Under the pieces are notes generated by a model that had not been told where the DNA came from, made no database searches, and saw only the letters and a program-made list of their open reading frames with translations. From positions 62,001 through 126,000 of the forward strand of contig JAVLUZ010000142.1 of the NCBI GenBank assembly GCA_036768485.1: a stretch of DNA of 64,000 nt. Reading direction: 5' to 3'. The DNA comes from Mermis nigrescens (Eukaryota; Nematoda; Enoplea; Mermithida; Mermithidae). Shown here one piece after another: positions 1 through 11,800 of the stretch; within the stretch, counting starts at the first letter, position 1; each line of letters begins with the position of its first letter. Both the position numbers and the translations under genes were made by a program.

Positions 1-705
1 AAAATAAATTCTAAGGAGTTCAAGCCTCTCTAAATTTAAGGTTTTTAACCTTTCATCATAAGAAAGTCCCATGTATCCAACCAATTAACCTTTTAGTAAA
101 TTTTCGTTGTACCCGTTCAACCCTGTTGATATCAGAAAGCAAATAGGGGCTCCATACAAATGGAGCATACTCTACTAAAGGCAGAATATAATTCTTAAAA
201 GCAAGAACCAACATTTTTAGATCACGTGATTCAAAACATTTGAAAATCAAAGCACTCATTTTCAAAGCTTTTGCTGACATATTAGTACAATGTCAAGTAG
301 ATGATAAGTTTGTTGTTAAGGAAACGCCTAAATCTCGAATTGAGGAACCTGCGTCAGATAACAAAAGATGGTTTAGGTGATATGTAACTTTAGGATTAGT
401 GTACCCTAGATATAACAGAAAATTTAGGGAGAGATATGCTTAACTGATTTTATTCAGACCAGGAAACCAGCTTATCTAAATCTTTTTGCAACAAAGTATA
501 ATTTTGACAAAAATTAAAGCTTCAAATCGTCAGCAAAGCAAAAGACTTCACTATGTCAACAGCTTGAACAAAATCGTTTACAAACAACAAATAAAGAGGG
601 TCCTAAAACGCTACCTTGAGGTAAAAAGCGTCGACAATTTTGACCTTTTGTGTACGATTTGTCAAGAAATAAGTTAACAATTTTTATAGCATTCCATTTA
701 TCCTA
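1..705 (-). mobile_element. LINE fragment, RT palm and thumb part (CR1/Jockey-like), degenerate
   Basis: Read on the minus strand this is the 3' half of a non-LTR reverse transcriptase with stops and frameshifts. Visible pieces are PQGSVLGPSLF (about 590-615), FADDLKL (about 515-540, the catalytic YADD-type box) and a thumb-like stretch ending in RVQRKFTKRL near 100-130. It continues past the left edge of the window. It belongs to the same LINE copy as 1459-2536 and 14263-14440. Being frameshifted, it is not expected to be active. Confidence 0.8.
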
Positions 706-707
706 TA

Positions 708-1458
708 CAGTGGTCGCCATGAAAGATGATGCGCTATCACCCTCAGAATTATAATAGATGGTGCGTTGCGAGCGCCGCGTTTCGTCCATCATGCGCTATT
801 ATCTCTTTTTTATTATTATACGCCATTAATCTGTATAATCCCGTTAATCTGGCGATGCGGATGGCACAATTTAGCTATTAATAGCGCCAACAAGAAGGAA
901 GTGCGCACGTGAATGCTGGAAGCGCGCACGTGAATGTTGTTCTATATTTAGGCGAGCCAACATTAAAATCAATGTTTTTGCAAGCCGATCACTGTCTATT
1001 AATTATTATTTATATATTAAGTCATCTAAAAAACTTCAATAGCATTTTAAGAGGTTTTTTTATAAATCAATTCAAAATGTTCAGAAACTGCTCAATCAGT
1101 GCTGCGTACATCACTATGTATTGCGTACCTTTTGCAAATTCTTCATCATCTGTCACTGGCTTGCAAAAATATTGATTTTAATCATGGCTCGCCTAAATAT
1201 AGAACAAAATTCACGTGCGCGCTTCCAGAATTCGTGTGCGCGCTTCCTTCTTGTTAGCGCTTCTGTTGACGCTATAATATACTACTTACGCACTAAATTG
1301 CGCCGTCTGCATCACCAGATTAACGGGATGATACAGATTAATGGCTTATAATAATAAAAAGATATAATAGCGCATGATGGACGAAACACAGTGCTCGAGA
1401 CGCACCATCTGTTATAATTCTGAGGGTGATAGCGCGTCATCTTTCATGGCGACAACTG
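708..1458. mobile_element. 751-bp foldback MITE, TA target duplication (mariner-like)
   Basis: The ends are inverted repeats starting CAGTGGTCGCCATGAAAG on the left, with the same sequence bar one base at the right end. TA dinucleotides flank it at 706-707 and 1459-1460. The inverted arms run inward for roughly 300 bp, so the element is nearly all hairpin (for example, a GCGCGCACGTGAATG block recurs inverted near 1205-1245). It splits the RT frame of the LINE between 705 and 1459. The TA duplication and CAGTG start fit Tc1/mariner-type non-autonomous elements. No transposase is encoded. Confidence 0.8.
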
Positions 1459-2536
1459 TAATTCTTCAACTTCTCTATCAATTTAGAATAAACGACAGAG
1501 TCAAAGGCTTTACTAAAATCGACATAAACAACATCAATAGGAATAGATGCGTCAAGTGATTTAACCCACTTGTTTGTACACTTCAAAAACTGAGTTTCAC
1601 GTGACTTTCCCTTTTGAAAACCAAACTGCCGTCAAAATTAATTAGTTTTCGACTTGGAAAAAAACAATTAAAGCTCTGTTTATAATATACTCCATAATTT
1701 TTACAAGTGACGCAACAAAGAGATATTGGACGGTAATTTTCAACTGAAGAATAATCACCCTTCTTAAAAATAGGTACTACAATCGCATCTTTCCAACAAG
1801 AAGGTGCTTCACCACTTCTATAAGAAATTTCGAAAATAAAACTAAGTGGCTCAACAAAAAATGGACAATCTTATGATAAAATATGGAAAAATATCATCAG
1901 GCCCAATAGAGAAACTTTGCTCAAGATTTTTAATGGAATTTAGTACTTATTTAAAACTAAAATTTACCTTAACATCAAGTATATCTTTGTAACTTAAGTT
2001 TGTGGTATTAATAGGGAAACCATTGTCAACTGTAAACACAGATGCAAAGAATTCATTGAAAACATTCACTTTTTGCAAGTCTGAGTTAATAATAGAGTTG
2101 TCAACAACTATGTCGGGCATATTGTTTGACGGATTTTTCTTAGTATTGATAAAACGGTAAAAATGCTTAGGATTGGATCCTTTTTTAACAATTTACGTTC
2201 CTGTGCACAATAATATTCCTTTATAGCTTTCCTTACAAGTCTATTGTATTTAGAGTAAATATTCCTGAACATAGGATCAAATTTAGTTTTTTTGCAGGAT
2301 TTTAATTTCTTTGACAACAGTCGTCTTATATTTTTGAGATATTTATTAACTCTACCAGGTTTGGAAAACGGATTAAAAGAATATATTTCATCACCGATAA
2401 AAAACGATTATAAAAATCGTCTATTGTCACACGAGTAGAAAAGATCAATGGCCACTGAATGTTGGCAAGAAAAGTAAACAGATTCATAATCAGCTTTTTC
2501 AAAATTACATTTCAAAGCTAATTGTTGCTTGACTTC
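1459..2536 (-). mobile_element. LINE fragment, endonuclease-RT linker and RT motif A
   Basis: On the minus strand this shows QFGFQKGKS (about 1600-1625) followed by YVDFSKAFDSV (about 1500-1535), which is RT catalytic motif A. Upstream of it is a basic linker with KYNRLVRKAIKEYYCAQER (about 2200-2260). The reading passes directly from 1459 into 705 once the foldback MITE is ignored. At 2536 it is interrupted by the polymerase palindrome, and the same LINE resumes at 14263. Confidence 0.85.
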
Positions 2537-2669
2537 AGTAGTATGGAGGGGGTCGCAAGCGCATTTCAAGGGTACCGCTATGTTATAACGTGGGGACAGG
2601 CCGCCTATCTTTTGTACACAAGGGTACCACTTTTTAACCTGCTTGTTGGGCCCTGAAACATTATAATAA

Positions 2670-3040
2670 GCAGTCACAATTAGGTCACTGAGTGATGAAA
2701 TCATAATATCGCACAGTGACACAATCATATCGTGCATTGGCTAGGTGACGCAGAATTGGCGAAGCATTTTTTTGCAGCTGGTAATATCGAGCATTGTCTA
2801 AGTGAAGCAATCGTATTATCGCGCATTGGCTAAGTGACGCAGCATTGGCGAAGCAATTTTTTTGCAGCTGGTAATATCGCGCATTGGCTAATAATAAGCG
2901 CATTGACGAAGCATTTTTTTCTTGATGTTCGTAATATTGCGCATTGGCAGCCTGTTTGGAATTTATAATAAGCGCACTTGCGAAGCATTTTTTATGATCG
3001 GCGCATTTTGTTGACTAGCAAAGCAATTTTTTTACAATAG
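2670..3040 (+). repeat. Subterminal direct repeats of the palindromic element (left arm)
   Basis: Imperfect units of roughly 60-75 bp containing GCGCATTGGCTAAGTGACGC, then GCGAAGCA, a run of T, and GCAGCTGGTAATATCG. The mirror copy lies at about 13760-14115. Repeated subterminal boxes are usual in transposon ends and in foldback elements, where they can bind transposase or replication proteins. That role here is inference. Confidence 0.7.
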
Positions 3041-3675
3041 GATTAAAAAGAGTAGTTAGCCCTGTTATCCTGGGGAGCAACGTTATAACATAGCCCATGT
3101 TATAAGATAGGCAAAACGGAAAAACACGCGTGATGTGTTCTAAACACATTGTGACGTGTTCAAAACGTATTTGCTGAATGATGGAGGTGTGTCATAAGGA
3201 AGGCAGGGGCCTTGGGGGAGGAGCCTGCGTCCCTTATGCTATAAGATAGCCCATGTTATAAGATAGGCAAAACGATAAAAACACATTGTGACGTGTTAAC
3301 AAAATGAATAATTAACGATTAATTAAAATAAACTTAACAAGTTAAACAAGCTTAAACACACTTGATGTGTTATGGGAGCAGCTGAAACACGCCTACACGT
3401 GTTGCATGTATGGGGGTGGGCCCTCCTACCCCCAGCCCCAGCGGTACCTACACATTTTTTAGGGTCAAAAAAAGGTTGTTCTCAGAGAGGCTTCTCTTGC
3501 ATCATGTTTGGGTGATAAAAATTAACGAAGTCGAGGCAGGGGTCCGCTCTTGCAACACATCAACGCAGTTGTGTGTATCCCCTGCCCGCAGTATCCCCTG
3601 TACACAGTATCTATTAATTTGTTAGTTTAAAATGCAATTCAACAATGCTTTTGCCTGAAAGCGGGATCTGAAAGT

Positions 3676-3685
3676 CTATAAATAA
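3676..3685 (+). promoter_or_regulatory. TATA-type promoter of the left-arm polymerase gene
   Basis: CTATAAATAA lies 42 bases before the ATG at 3727. A start of transcription about 30 bases downstream would leave a 5' leader of some 20 nt. The same box occurs in the right arm at 13109-13118 (minus). It supports the view that each arm is an independent transcription unit. Confidence 0.55.
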
Positions 3686-3726
3686 GGATTCTTACAACTG
3701 AAATATAGTTTCTGACAAACGTCATT

Positions 3727-6700
3727 ATGGCCAATATTGTCAAATCTCGTGTTACTGGTCTCAGTGGGGTTTCTAAGGAGCCTCCATCGGCAGACGCCAG
3801 TAATCTTTTTGGTGCCGATTCAAACCGATCGCAGCTTCCGAAGCACAAGCTGCACCAATGTACTGTATGTGATAAATTTTTTACGCGTCAAAGCAGGTTA
3901 GCAGAGCATGAGAATTCTTCGCATTTAGGATCTAGGTATAAATGTCCTTCATGTGCCACTCTTTTCCGATTAAAAAGGAATTTAGTTACTCATTTTGAGG
4001 TGAAACATGTACCAAAATGTATGTATTGTGAGCAATCATTCAATTCAAAAAAGGAATTATTTTTGGACACACATGAAAAAATGCCTAAAAGTACGTGCTA
4101 ATCCTGTCATTGAACCAATTGAAAAAATTGAAAGTACTGAAATTATCCCTGAGGACCAAATGATCGCTGAAGATTTGTCCACCTACCCTGAAGAAATTAG
4201 GGATGAAGTTGGGAGATACTGGCGGCTTATCCAAACAACTAAAAGTGTGAATGATGTGTTGGATCATGCATATAACTATAGATGGGGAACTGGAAATTAC
4301 CTGGAAATGTTGAGCGATATTTTCCAAAATGAAAAGGAAGCTTTTCGGGTAGATGCAGCACTTGGGTGTTTCCTCAAAAATCGTGAAACTGGTGCAGTAA
4401 ATTATTGGTACGCGTGCCAGAATAATTTTACGCTATTAGGAAAACCTGTTCTAATGACTAATGGTAATGATGTAAAAAATGTGGCTGAAAAATTGCACAA
4501 AATTGATGTTGAAGAGAAATTTACTCGCCCAGACACTAAATGGGGACTACTGGCAATTACCAATGTTGAATTTTTTGTGACACCACAGAAAGATTTTGTG
4601 AGTGGTTGCACAGATGTGGAACTTTCTGAAAATACTGCTTACCAGCAACACACTTTGCATATGACTCAAGATAATAATCTTCATAAATTTAATGATAATT
4701 TATGCTTTTTCCGCTGTTTAGCACAGTGTCTTGTGGGAAACTTTGATCCAAACAGCGTTTTTCAACTTTTGTCAAATACTGCCGAAAGAAAAATATTCAA
4801 GCAAATGTTGAGACTTTTATTGGCGTCCCATACACAGATTTAGAAATAATCGAAAAATTGTTTCAGGTAGATATTCAGTGTTTTCACATGGATGAGGTAG
4901 CTGTCTGTTGGAAGAATGTAGTTAGAAAGTATGAAAAACTATTAAATCTCGACATTTCTTACACCAATTCTAGACAAGCTCACTATAGTTACATTATAAA
5001 TCTCGATCAGTATGCTAAACGATACATGTGCCTCATGTGTAGGCGGTTATTTAGAAAAGCAGAAAAATTGAATGATCATGCAAAACATCATTGCAGGCAT
5101 GGCAAAACAAAACATAAATTTCCTGGTGGAGTATATCAGCTGAAGAAAACAATTTTTGAGGATTTGCAGGAATATGAAATACAGGTTGAAAATGAGCAAC
5201 ATTTTTGCAATTTCTTCGCTGTTTACGATTTTGAAGCTCTTCTCGTGAAAAAATGCATAGAAACTTCTGAAAAGTTGAGATTTGTTGCTCAACATCAGCC
5301 CATTTCCTGTGCAGTACATACAAGTGTTCCGGGATTTCAGCCCCAATGTTTTGTAGACAGTAATCCGGATCATTTAGTCAAACGGCTTCTAGAACATCTG
5401 GAGAAAATTCACAAGGCGCAAAGTGTCATTCTCTTATCTACATTTCAACATGTTTTTGATGCTCTTGATGCAAAAATAAGCACTAGTGAAGCATATATTA
5501 AGGAGCAAGAAGCCGATGTTAGACGAGAAAAAGGCTTGCTCAATAAATTGATTCGGACTAAAACTAAGCTGTATAGATACTGCACTCAACTTACGTGTCT
5601 CGGATTTAATTCGGGAAAATATGATGTAAATTTAATTAAACACAATCTATTTCCTGCACTCATTCAACAAGTGCGGACTGATCCTGAAAACAATACATGG
5701 CCAAAAGCAATTTTACGAAACGGGTCAACACTTTGCTTATCCACTAGCATTTTTAAGTTTCTCGATGTTAGTACTTATGTTGCACCTAGTTTTAGTTTAG
5801 ACGTGTTCATGAGAGCATACAAGGCGACATTAGTAAAAGCCAAATTTCCCTATGAATATTTAGATTCGTTTGAAAAATTGTCTGAGACACAATTACCGCC
5901 TCCTGAAGCGTTCTACAGCTCACTTAAAGATGAATGCATCAGCACAGCCGATTATGCACAATGCCAGCAGTACTGGCAACAATATAATATGACGACATTG
6001 AAGGACTATCTAATTTTCTATAATATGAGGGATGTTGTTCCCTTCTTAGAAGCCTGTAGTAACATGTCACAGCTGTATTGGGACAGATTTAAAATTGATG
6101 TTTTTAGAGAAGCAATGTCATTACCGGGAACCACAGAACGGTACCTTTTCAAAAGCATTCCTGACACTAAATTTTCGCTTTTCTCGGAAAATTCAAAAAA
6201 TATCTACTATATGCTAAAATCGAGTATGTGTGGCGGTCTTTCAATGGTTATGACTCGATTAGCAATTAAAGACCAAACATTTATCAGGAACAACCCATTA
6301 AAACCAGTAAAATCAGTTGTAGGCTTGGATTTTAATGCATTATACTTGTTGGGCTCAATCTAAAGACATGCCTACTGGTTATTACGACCACTGGATAATC
6401 GAGAAAAATAATAAATTTCACAAAATTAGCTCTTCTAGGCCTATTTCAGTAGAATACTTAGAATGTGAGAGTGAAAAAATAGGTCATCATATTCAGCATT
6501 TAGGTAACAATAAGGAAAAAACAATAGGCCCCGCCTGCTTACCTGTTGACGGATTTTGCGCTGATACACATACAGTATATGAATTTTACGGTTGTTATTA
6601 TCACTGCCATAACTGCTTGGCAGGACAAAGAAACAAGAAAAAGCATCCTGCAGATGCACATGCATGGATTCAGACAAAAGAAGCCTACATACGATCACTG

Positions 6701-7961
6701 GGCTATAATGTAATTAGTATATGGGAATGTGAATGGCACTCTATTAGGAGGGAATATTTGAAATCTGTTCAGCAAATTTTACTTCAAAGTCTGGATAAAT
6801 GAAGCAGAAATGATCCAAGCAGTCTTAGATGGGTCAGTTTTAGGCTTTGCAAAAGTAGATATTTCTACTCCTGAAAATTTGAAACCCTTACTTGCCGATT
6901 TCCCGCCAATAATAAAACATGCAGAAATTGGCAGGGAGGATATTGGACCTCTGATGAAAGAGTATGCAGAGAAAAATGGACTACTTACAAAACCTCGACA
7001 TAATCTGATCAGTAGTTATTTTGGAAAAGAAATTCTGCTTTCCACAGAAATGATTAGATTTTTGGTCCAACATGGCCTTGTACTGGAGAAAGTTTATGAA
7101 GTAATTCAGTATGATAGATCAAAGCCATTTGAAAAATTTAGGGACACAGTCACCAAGCATAGACAAGAAGGTGATGAGGACCCTGAACTGGCCATGATCG
7201 CCGATACTTTCAAACTATTGGGCAACACTGGATATGGCAAAACACTAACTAATAAGGAGCAGCACGTAGATGTGTTTTATGCCGACTACGAAAAAGCAGC
7301 TGAAGCAAGTCTTAGCCCATATATTAAGAAAGTTAAATTCATAACAACGAACTGTTATGAAGTGCATATGTTTAAAAAAGAAATTGTTTTAGATTTGCCT
7401 ATAATAATCGGTCTATCAGTCTATAATTGGGCGAAAATCCGAATGTTGGAGTTCTTTTATGATGTGCTGTTGAAATATTTTGACATTTCGGATTATCAGT
7501 GCATGCAGACAGACACTGACAGCATATACTTGGCACTATCTAAAGAAAATTTGTTGGATTTAGTGAAGCCTGAACTCAGGGAAGAGTTTGCGGAAATACA
7601 TAAAAAGTGGTTTGTGACATCAAAAGCCACTAAACGAACTCCTGGTCTGCTGAAAGAGGAGTTTAAAGGAACAGCCATGTGCTGTTTAGCTGCAAAAACG
7701 TACATTGCTGTTGACGACTTGACAGGAAATATTAAAGTCAGCAGTAAAGGATTAATGAAAAAAATTAATCGGCTGACCTTCGATCAGTATACTGGTGTGT
7801 TGGATACTCAAACAGCACATGTAGGAAAAAATATTGGATTCAGGATGCAACCTGATAATCAGATGTGGACGTACATTCAAGAGAAACAGGGACTGCCGTA
7901 TCTATACATTAAGAGAAAAGTCCTGTCTGACGGCATATCTACAGTCCCACTTGACATTTGA
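3727..7961 (+). pseudogene. Left-arm family B DNA polymerase, frameshifted
   Basis: This copy matches the intact right-arm gene along its whole length but is broken into five open pieces: 3727-4101, 4007-4843, 4858-6363, 6335-6802 and 6810-7961. Compared with the right arm, the breaks are a 2-base loss near 4066, a 1-base loss in a T run near 4768, a 1-base gain near 6350 and a 1-base gain near 6769. One codon is also missing near 4010. Substitutions are few and often conservative, which points to a young copy. AATAAA follows the stop by about 12 bases. Some breaks sit in short homopolymers, so assembly error in a palindrome is a fair alternative to real decay. Confidence 0.85.
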
Positions 7962-8149
7962 ACACACTAAAAAATAAATTTTCAGGATTTTTTGCTCTTT
8001 CATGGCAATAGGACGCCTAATATCCCTCTGAACCGGGCACGTGGTTAGGAGTTCTAGAGCCATGGTTAAATAGATATAAACTGAAAATGACCTACCATTG
8101 TGCCAACCTCCTCGTGGTGTCGGTCGGACATTGACTAATGGGCACAAAA

Positions 8150-8640
8150 ATTGTTTTAAAATGTGAATCAAAGTTTGTAAAGTTTGGAACATTCTTTGTA
8201 AAGTTTGGAACATTCTTTGTAAAGTTTGGAACAATCTTTGTAAAGTTTGGAACATAATTTATATGTTATAACATAGCAAGTTTGTAGAGTTTGGAACATT
8301 TTTTGTAAAGTTTGGAACATAATTTATATGTTATAACATAGCAAGTTTGTAAAGTTTGGAACATTTTTGTAAAGTTTGGAGCATAGTTTGTAAAATTTGG
8401 AACAAAGTTTGTACTTTACAAAAAATGTTCCAAACTTTACAAACTTGCTATGTTATAACATATAAATTATGTTCCAAACTTTACAAAAAATGTTCCAAAC
8501 TTTACAAACTTGCTATGTTACAACATATAAATTATGTTCCAAACTTTACAAAGATTGTTCCAAACTTTACAAAGAATGTTCCAAACTTTACAAAGAATGT
8601 TTTAAACTTTACAAACTTTGATTCACATTTTAAAACAATT
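8150..8640. repeat. Minisatellite hinge at the centre of the palindrome
   Basis: Tandem copies of an 18-20 bp unit, TTTGTAAAGTTTGGAACA, read on the plus strand up to about 8410. The complement then takes over to about 8610. Two TATGTTATAACATA-type blocks lie in the left array, with mirrored counterparts on the right. The unpaired centre is 8376-8412. The inner 3' ends of both polymerase genes face this block, about 190 bp away. Confidence 0.85.
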
Positions 8641-8828
8641 TTTGTGCCCATTAGTCAATGTCCGACCTACACCATGAGGAGGTTGGCACAATGGTAGGTC
8701 ATTTTCAGTTTATATCTATTTAACCATGGTTCTAGAACTCCTAACCACGTGCCCGGTTCAGAGGGATATTAGGCGTCCTATTGCCATGAAAGAGCAAAAA
8801 AATCCTGAAAATTTATTTTTTAGTGTGT

Positions 8829-11800
8829 TCAAATGTCAAGTGGGACTGTAGATATGCCGTCAGACAGGACTTTTCTCTTAATGTATAGATACGGCAGTCC
8901 CTGTTTCTCTTGAATGTACGTCCACATCTGATTATCAGGTTGCATCCTGAATCCAATATTTTTTCCTACATGTGCTGTTTGAGTATCCAACACACCAGTA
9001 TACTGATCGAAGGTCAGCCGATTAATTTTTTTCATTAATCCTTTACTGCTGACTTTAATATTTCCTGTCAAGTCGTCAACAGCAATGTACGTTTTTGCAG
9101 CTAAACAGCACATGGCTGTTCCTTTAAACTCCTCTTTCAGCAGACCAGGAGTTCGTTTAGTGGCTTTTGATGTCACAAACCACTTTTTATGTATTTCCGC
9201 AAACTCTTCCCTGAGTTCAGGCTTCACTAAATCCAACAAATTTTCTTTAGATAGTGCCAAGTATATGCTGTCAGTGTCTGTCTGCATACACTGATAATCC
9301 GAAATGTCAAAATATTTCAACAGCACATCATAAAAGAACTCCAACATTCGGATTTTCGCCCAATTATAGACTGATAGACCGATTATTATAGGCAAATCTA
9401 AAACAATTTCTTTTTTAAACATATGCACTTCATAACAGTTCGTTGTTATGAATTTAACTTTCTTAATATATGGGCTAAGACTTGCTTCAGCTGCTTTTTC
9501 GTAATCGGCATAAAACACATCTACGTGCTGTTCCTTATTAGTTAGTGTTTTGCCATATCCAGTGTTGCCCAATAGTTTGAAAGTATCGGCGATCATGGCC
9601 AGTTCAGGGTCCTCATCACCTTCTTGTCTATGCTTGGTGACTGTGTCCCTAAATTTTTCAAATGGCTTTGATCTATCATACTGAATAACTTCATAAACTT
9701 TCTCCAGTACAAGGCCATGTTGGACCAAAAATCTAATCATTTCTGTGGAAAGCAGAATTTCTTTTCCAAAATAACTACTGATCAGATTATGTCGAGGTTT
9801 TGTAAGTAGCCCATTTTTCTCTGCATACTCTTTCATCAGAGGTCCAATATCCTCCCTGCCAATTTCTGCATGTTTTATTATTGGCGGGAAATCGGCAAGT
9901 AAGGGTTTCAAATTTTCAGGAGTAGAAATATCTACTTTTGCAAAGCCAAAAACTGACCCATCTAAGACTGCTTGGATCATTTCTGCTTCATTTATCCAGA
10001 CTTTGAAGTAAAATTTGCGAACAGATTTCAAATATTCCCTCCTAATAGAGTGCCATTCACATTCCCATATACTAATTACATTATAGCCCAGTGATCGTAT
10101 GTAGGCTTCTTTTGTCTGAATCCATGCATGTGCATCTGCAGGATCCTTTTTCTTGTTTCTTTGTCCTGCCAAGCAGTTATGGCAGTGATAATAACAACCG
10201 TAAAATTCATATACTGTATGTGTATCAGCGCAAAATCCGTCAACAGGTAAGCAGGCGGGGCCTATTGTTTTTTCCTTATTGTTACCTAAATGCTGAATAT
10301 GATGACCTATTTTTTCACTCTCACATTCTAAGTATTCTACTGAAATAGGCCTAGAAGAGCTAATTTTGTGAAATTTATTATTTTTCTCGATTATCCAGTG
10401 GTCGTAATAACCAGTAGGCATGTCTTTAGATTGAGCCCACAAGTATAATGCATTAAAATCCAAGCCTACAACTGATTTTACTGGTTTTAATGGGTTGTTC
10501 CTGATAAATGTTTGGTCTTTAATTGCTAATCGAGTCATAACCATTGAAAGACCGCCACACATACTCGATTTTAGCATATAGTAGATATTTTTTGAATTTT
10601 CCGAGAAAAGCGAAAATTTAGTGTCAGGAATGCTTTTGAAAAGGTACCGTTCTGTGGTTCCCGGTAATGACATTGCTTCTCTAAAAATATCAATTTTAAA
10701 TCTGTCCCAATACAGCTGTGACATGTTACTACAGGCTTCTAAGAAGGGAACAACATCCCTCATATTATAGAAAATTAGATAGTCCTTCAATGTCGTCATA
10801 TTATATTGTTGCCAGTACTGCTGGCATTGTGCATAATCGGCTGTGCTGATGCATTCATCTTTAAGTGAGCTGTAGAACGCTTCAGGAGGCGGTAATTGTG
10901 TCTCAGACAATTTTTCAAACGAATCTAAATATTCATAGGGAAATTTGGCTTTTACTAATGTCGCCTTGTATGCTCTCATGAACACGTCTAAACTAAAACC
11001 AGGTGCAACATAAGTACTAACATCGAGAAACTTAAAAATGCTAGTGGATAAGCAAAGTGTTGACCCGTTTCGTAAAATTGCTTTTGGCCATGTATTGTTT
11101 TCAGGATCAGTCCGCACTTGTTGAATGAGTGCAGGAAATAGATTGCGTTTAATTAAATTTACATCATATTTTCCCGAATTAAATCCGAGACACGTAAGTT
11201 GAGTGCAGTATCTATACAGCTTAGTTTTAGTCCGAATCAATTTATTGAGCAAGCCTTTTTCTCGTCTAACATCGGCTTCTTGCTCCTTAATATATGCTTC
11301 ACTAGTGCTTATTTTTGCATCAAGAGCATCAAAAACATGTTGAAATGTAGATAAAAGAATGACACTTTGCGCCTTTTGAATTTTTTCCAGATGTTCTAGA
11401 AGCCGTTTGACTAAATGATCCGGATTACTGTCTACAAAACATTGGGGCTGAAATCCCGGAACACTTGTATGCACTGCACAGGAAATGGGCTGATGTTGAG
11501 CAACAAATCTCAACTTTTCAGAAGTTTCTATGCATTTTTTCACAAGAAGAGCTTCAAAATCGTAAACAGCGAAGAAATTGCAAAAATGTTGCTCATTTTC
11601 AACCTGTATTTCATATTCCTGCAATTCCTCAAAAATTGTTTTCTTCAGCTGATATACTCCACCAGGAAATTTATGTTTTGTTTTGCCATGCCTGCAATGA
11701 TGTTTTGCATGATCACTCAATTTTTCTGCTTTTCTAAATAACCGCCTGCACATGAGGCACATGTATCGTTTAGCATACTGATCGAGATTTATAATGTAAC

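Larger units (their letters stand above)
2537..8375 (+). repeat. Left arm of the giant inverted repeat
   Basis: Order from the end inward: about 130 bp of terminal sequence, subterminal repeats (2670-3040), a stretch with two copies of a CCCATGTTATAAGATAGGC block (about 3095 and 3250) and several CAC...GTGTT motifs, a GC-rich stretch near 3415-3455, a promoter, the broken polymerase copy, then the central minisatellite. It pairs with 8413-14262 with scattered single-base differences and a few small indels. Confidence 0.85.

Noticed and set aside
2670..3040. CRISPR-like array
   Set aside because: Units are irregular, spacers are themselves repeated, and the setting is a eukaryotic transposon end.
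3058..3078. Similarity of CCCTGTTATCCTGGGG to a homing endonuclease site
   Set aside because: Only an 11-base core matches I-SceI, and the site is part of the element arm with no endonuclease gene of that type.
4085..4327. Antisense frames within the polymerase gene (for example 4085-4327, 5047-5373, 11415-11741)
   Set aside because: They are opposite-strand shadows of the polymerase and occur equally in both arms.
8150..8640. Telomere-like array at the palindrome centre
   Set aside because: The unit is AT-rich, 18-20 bp, and not a known telomere repeat; better described as a minisatellite.
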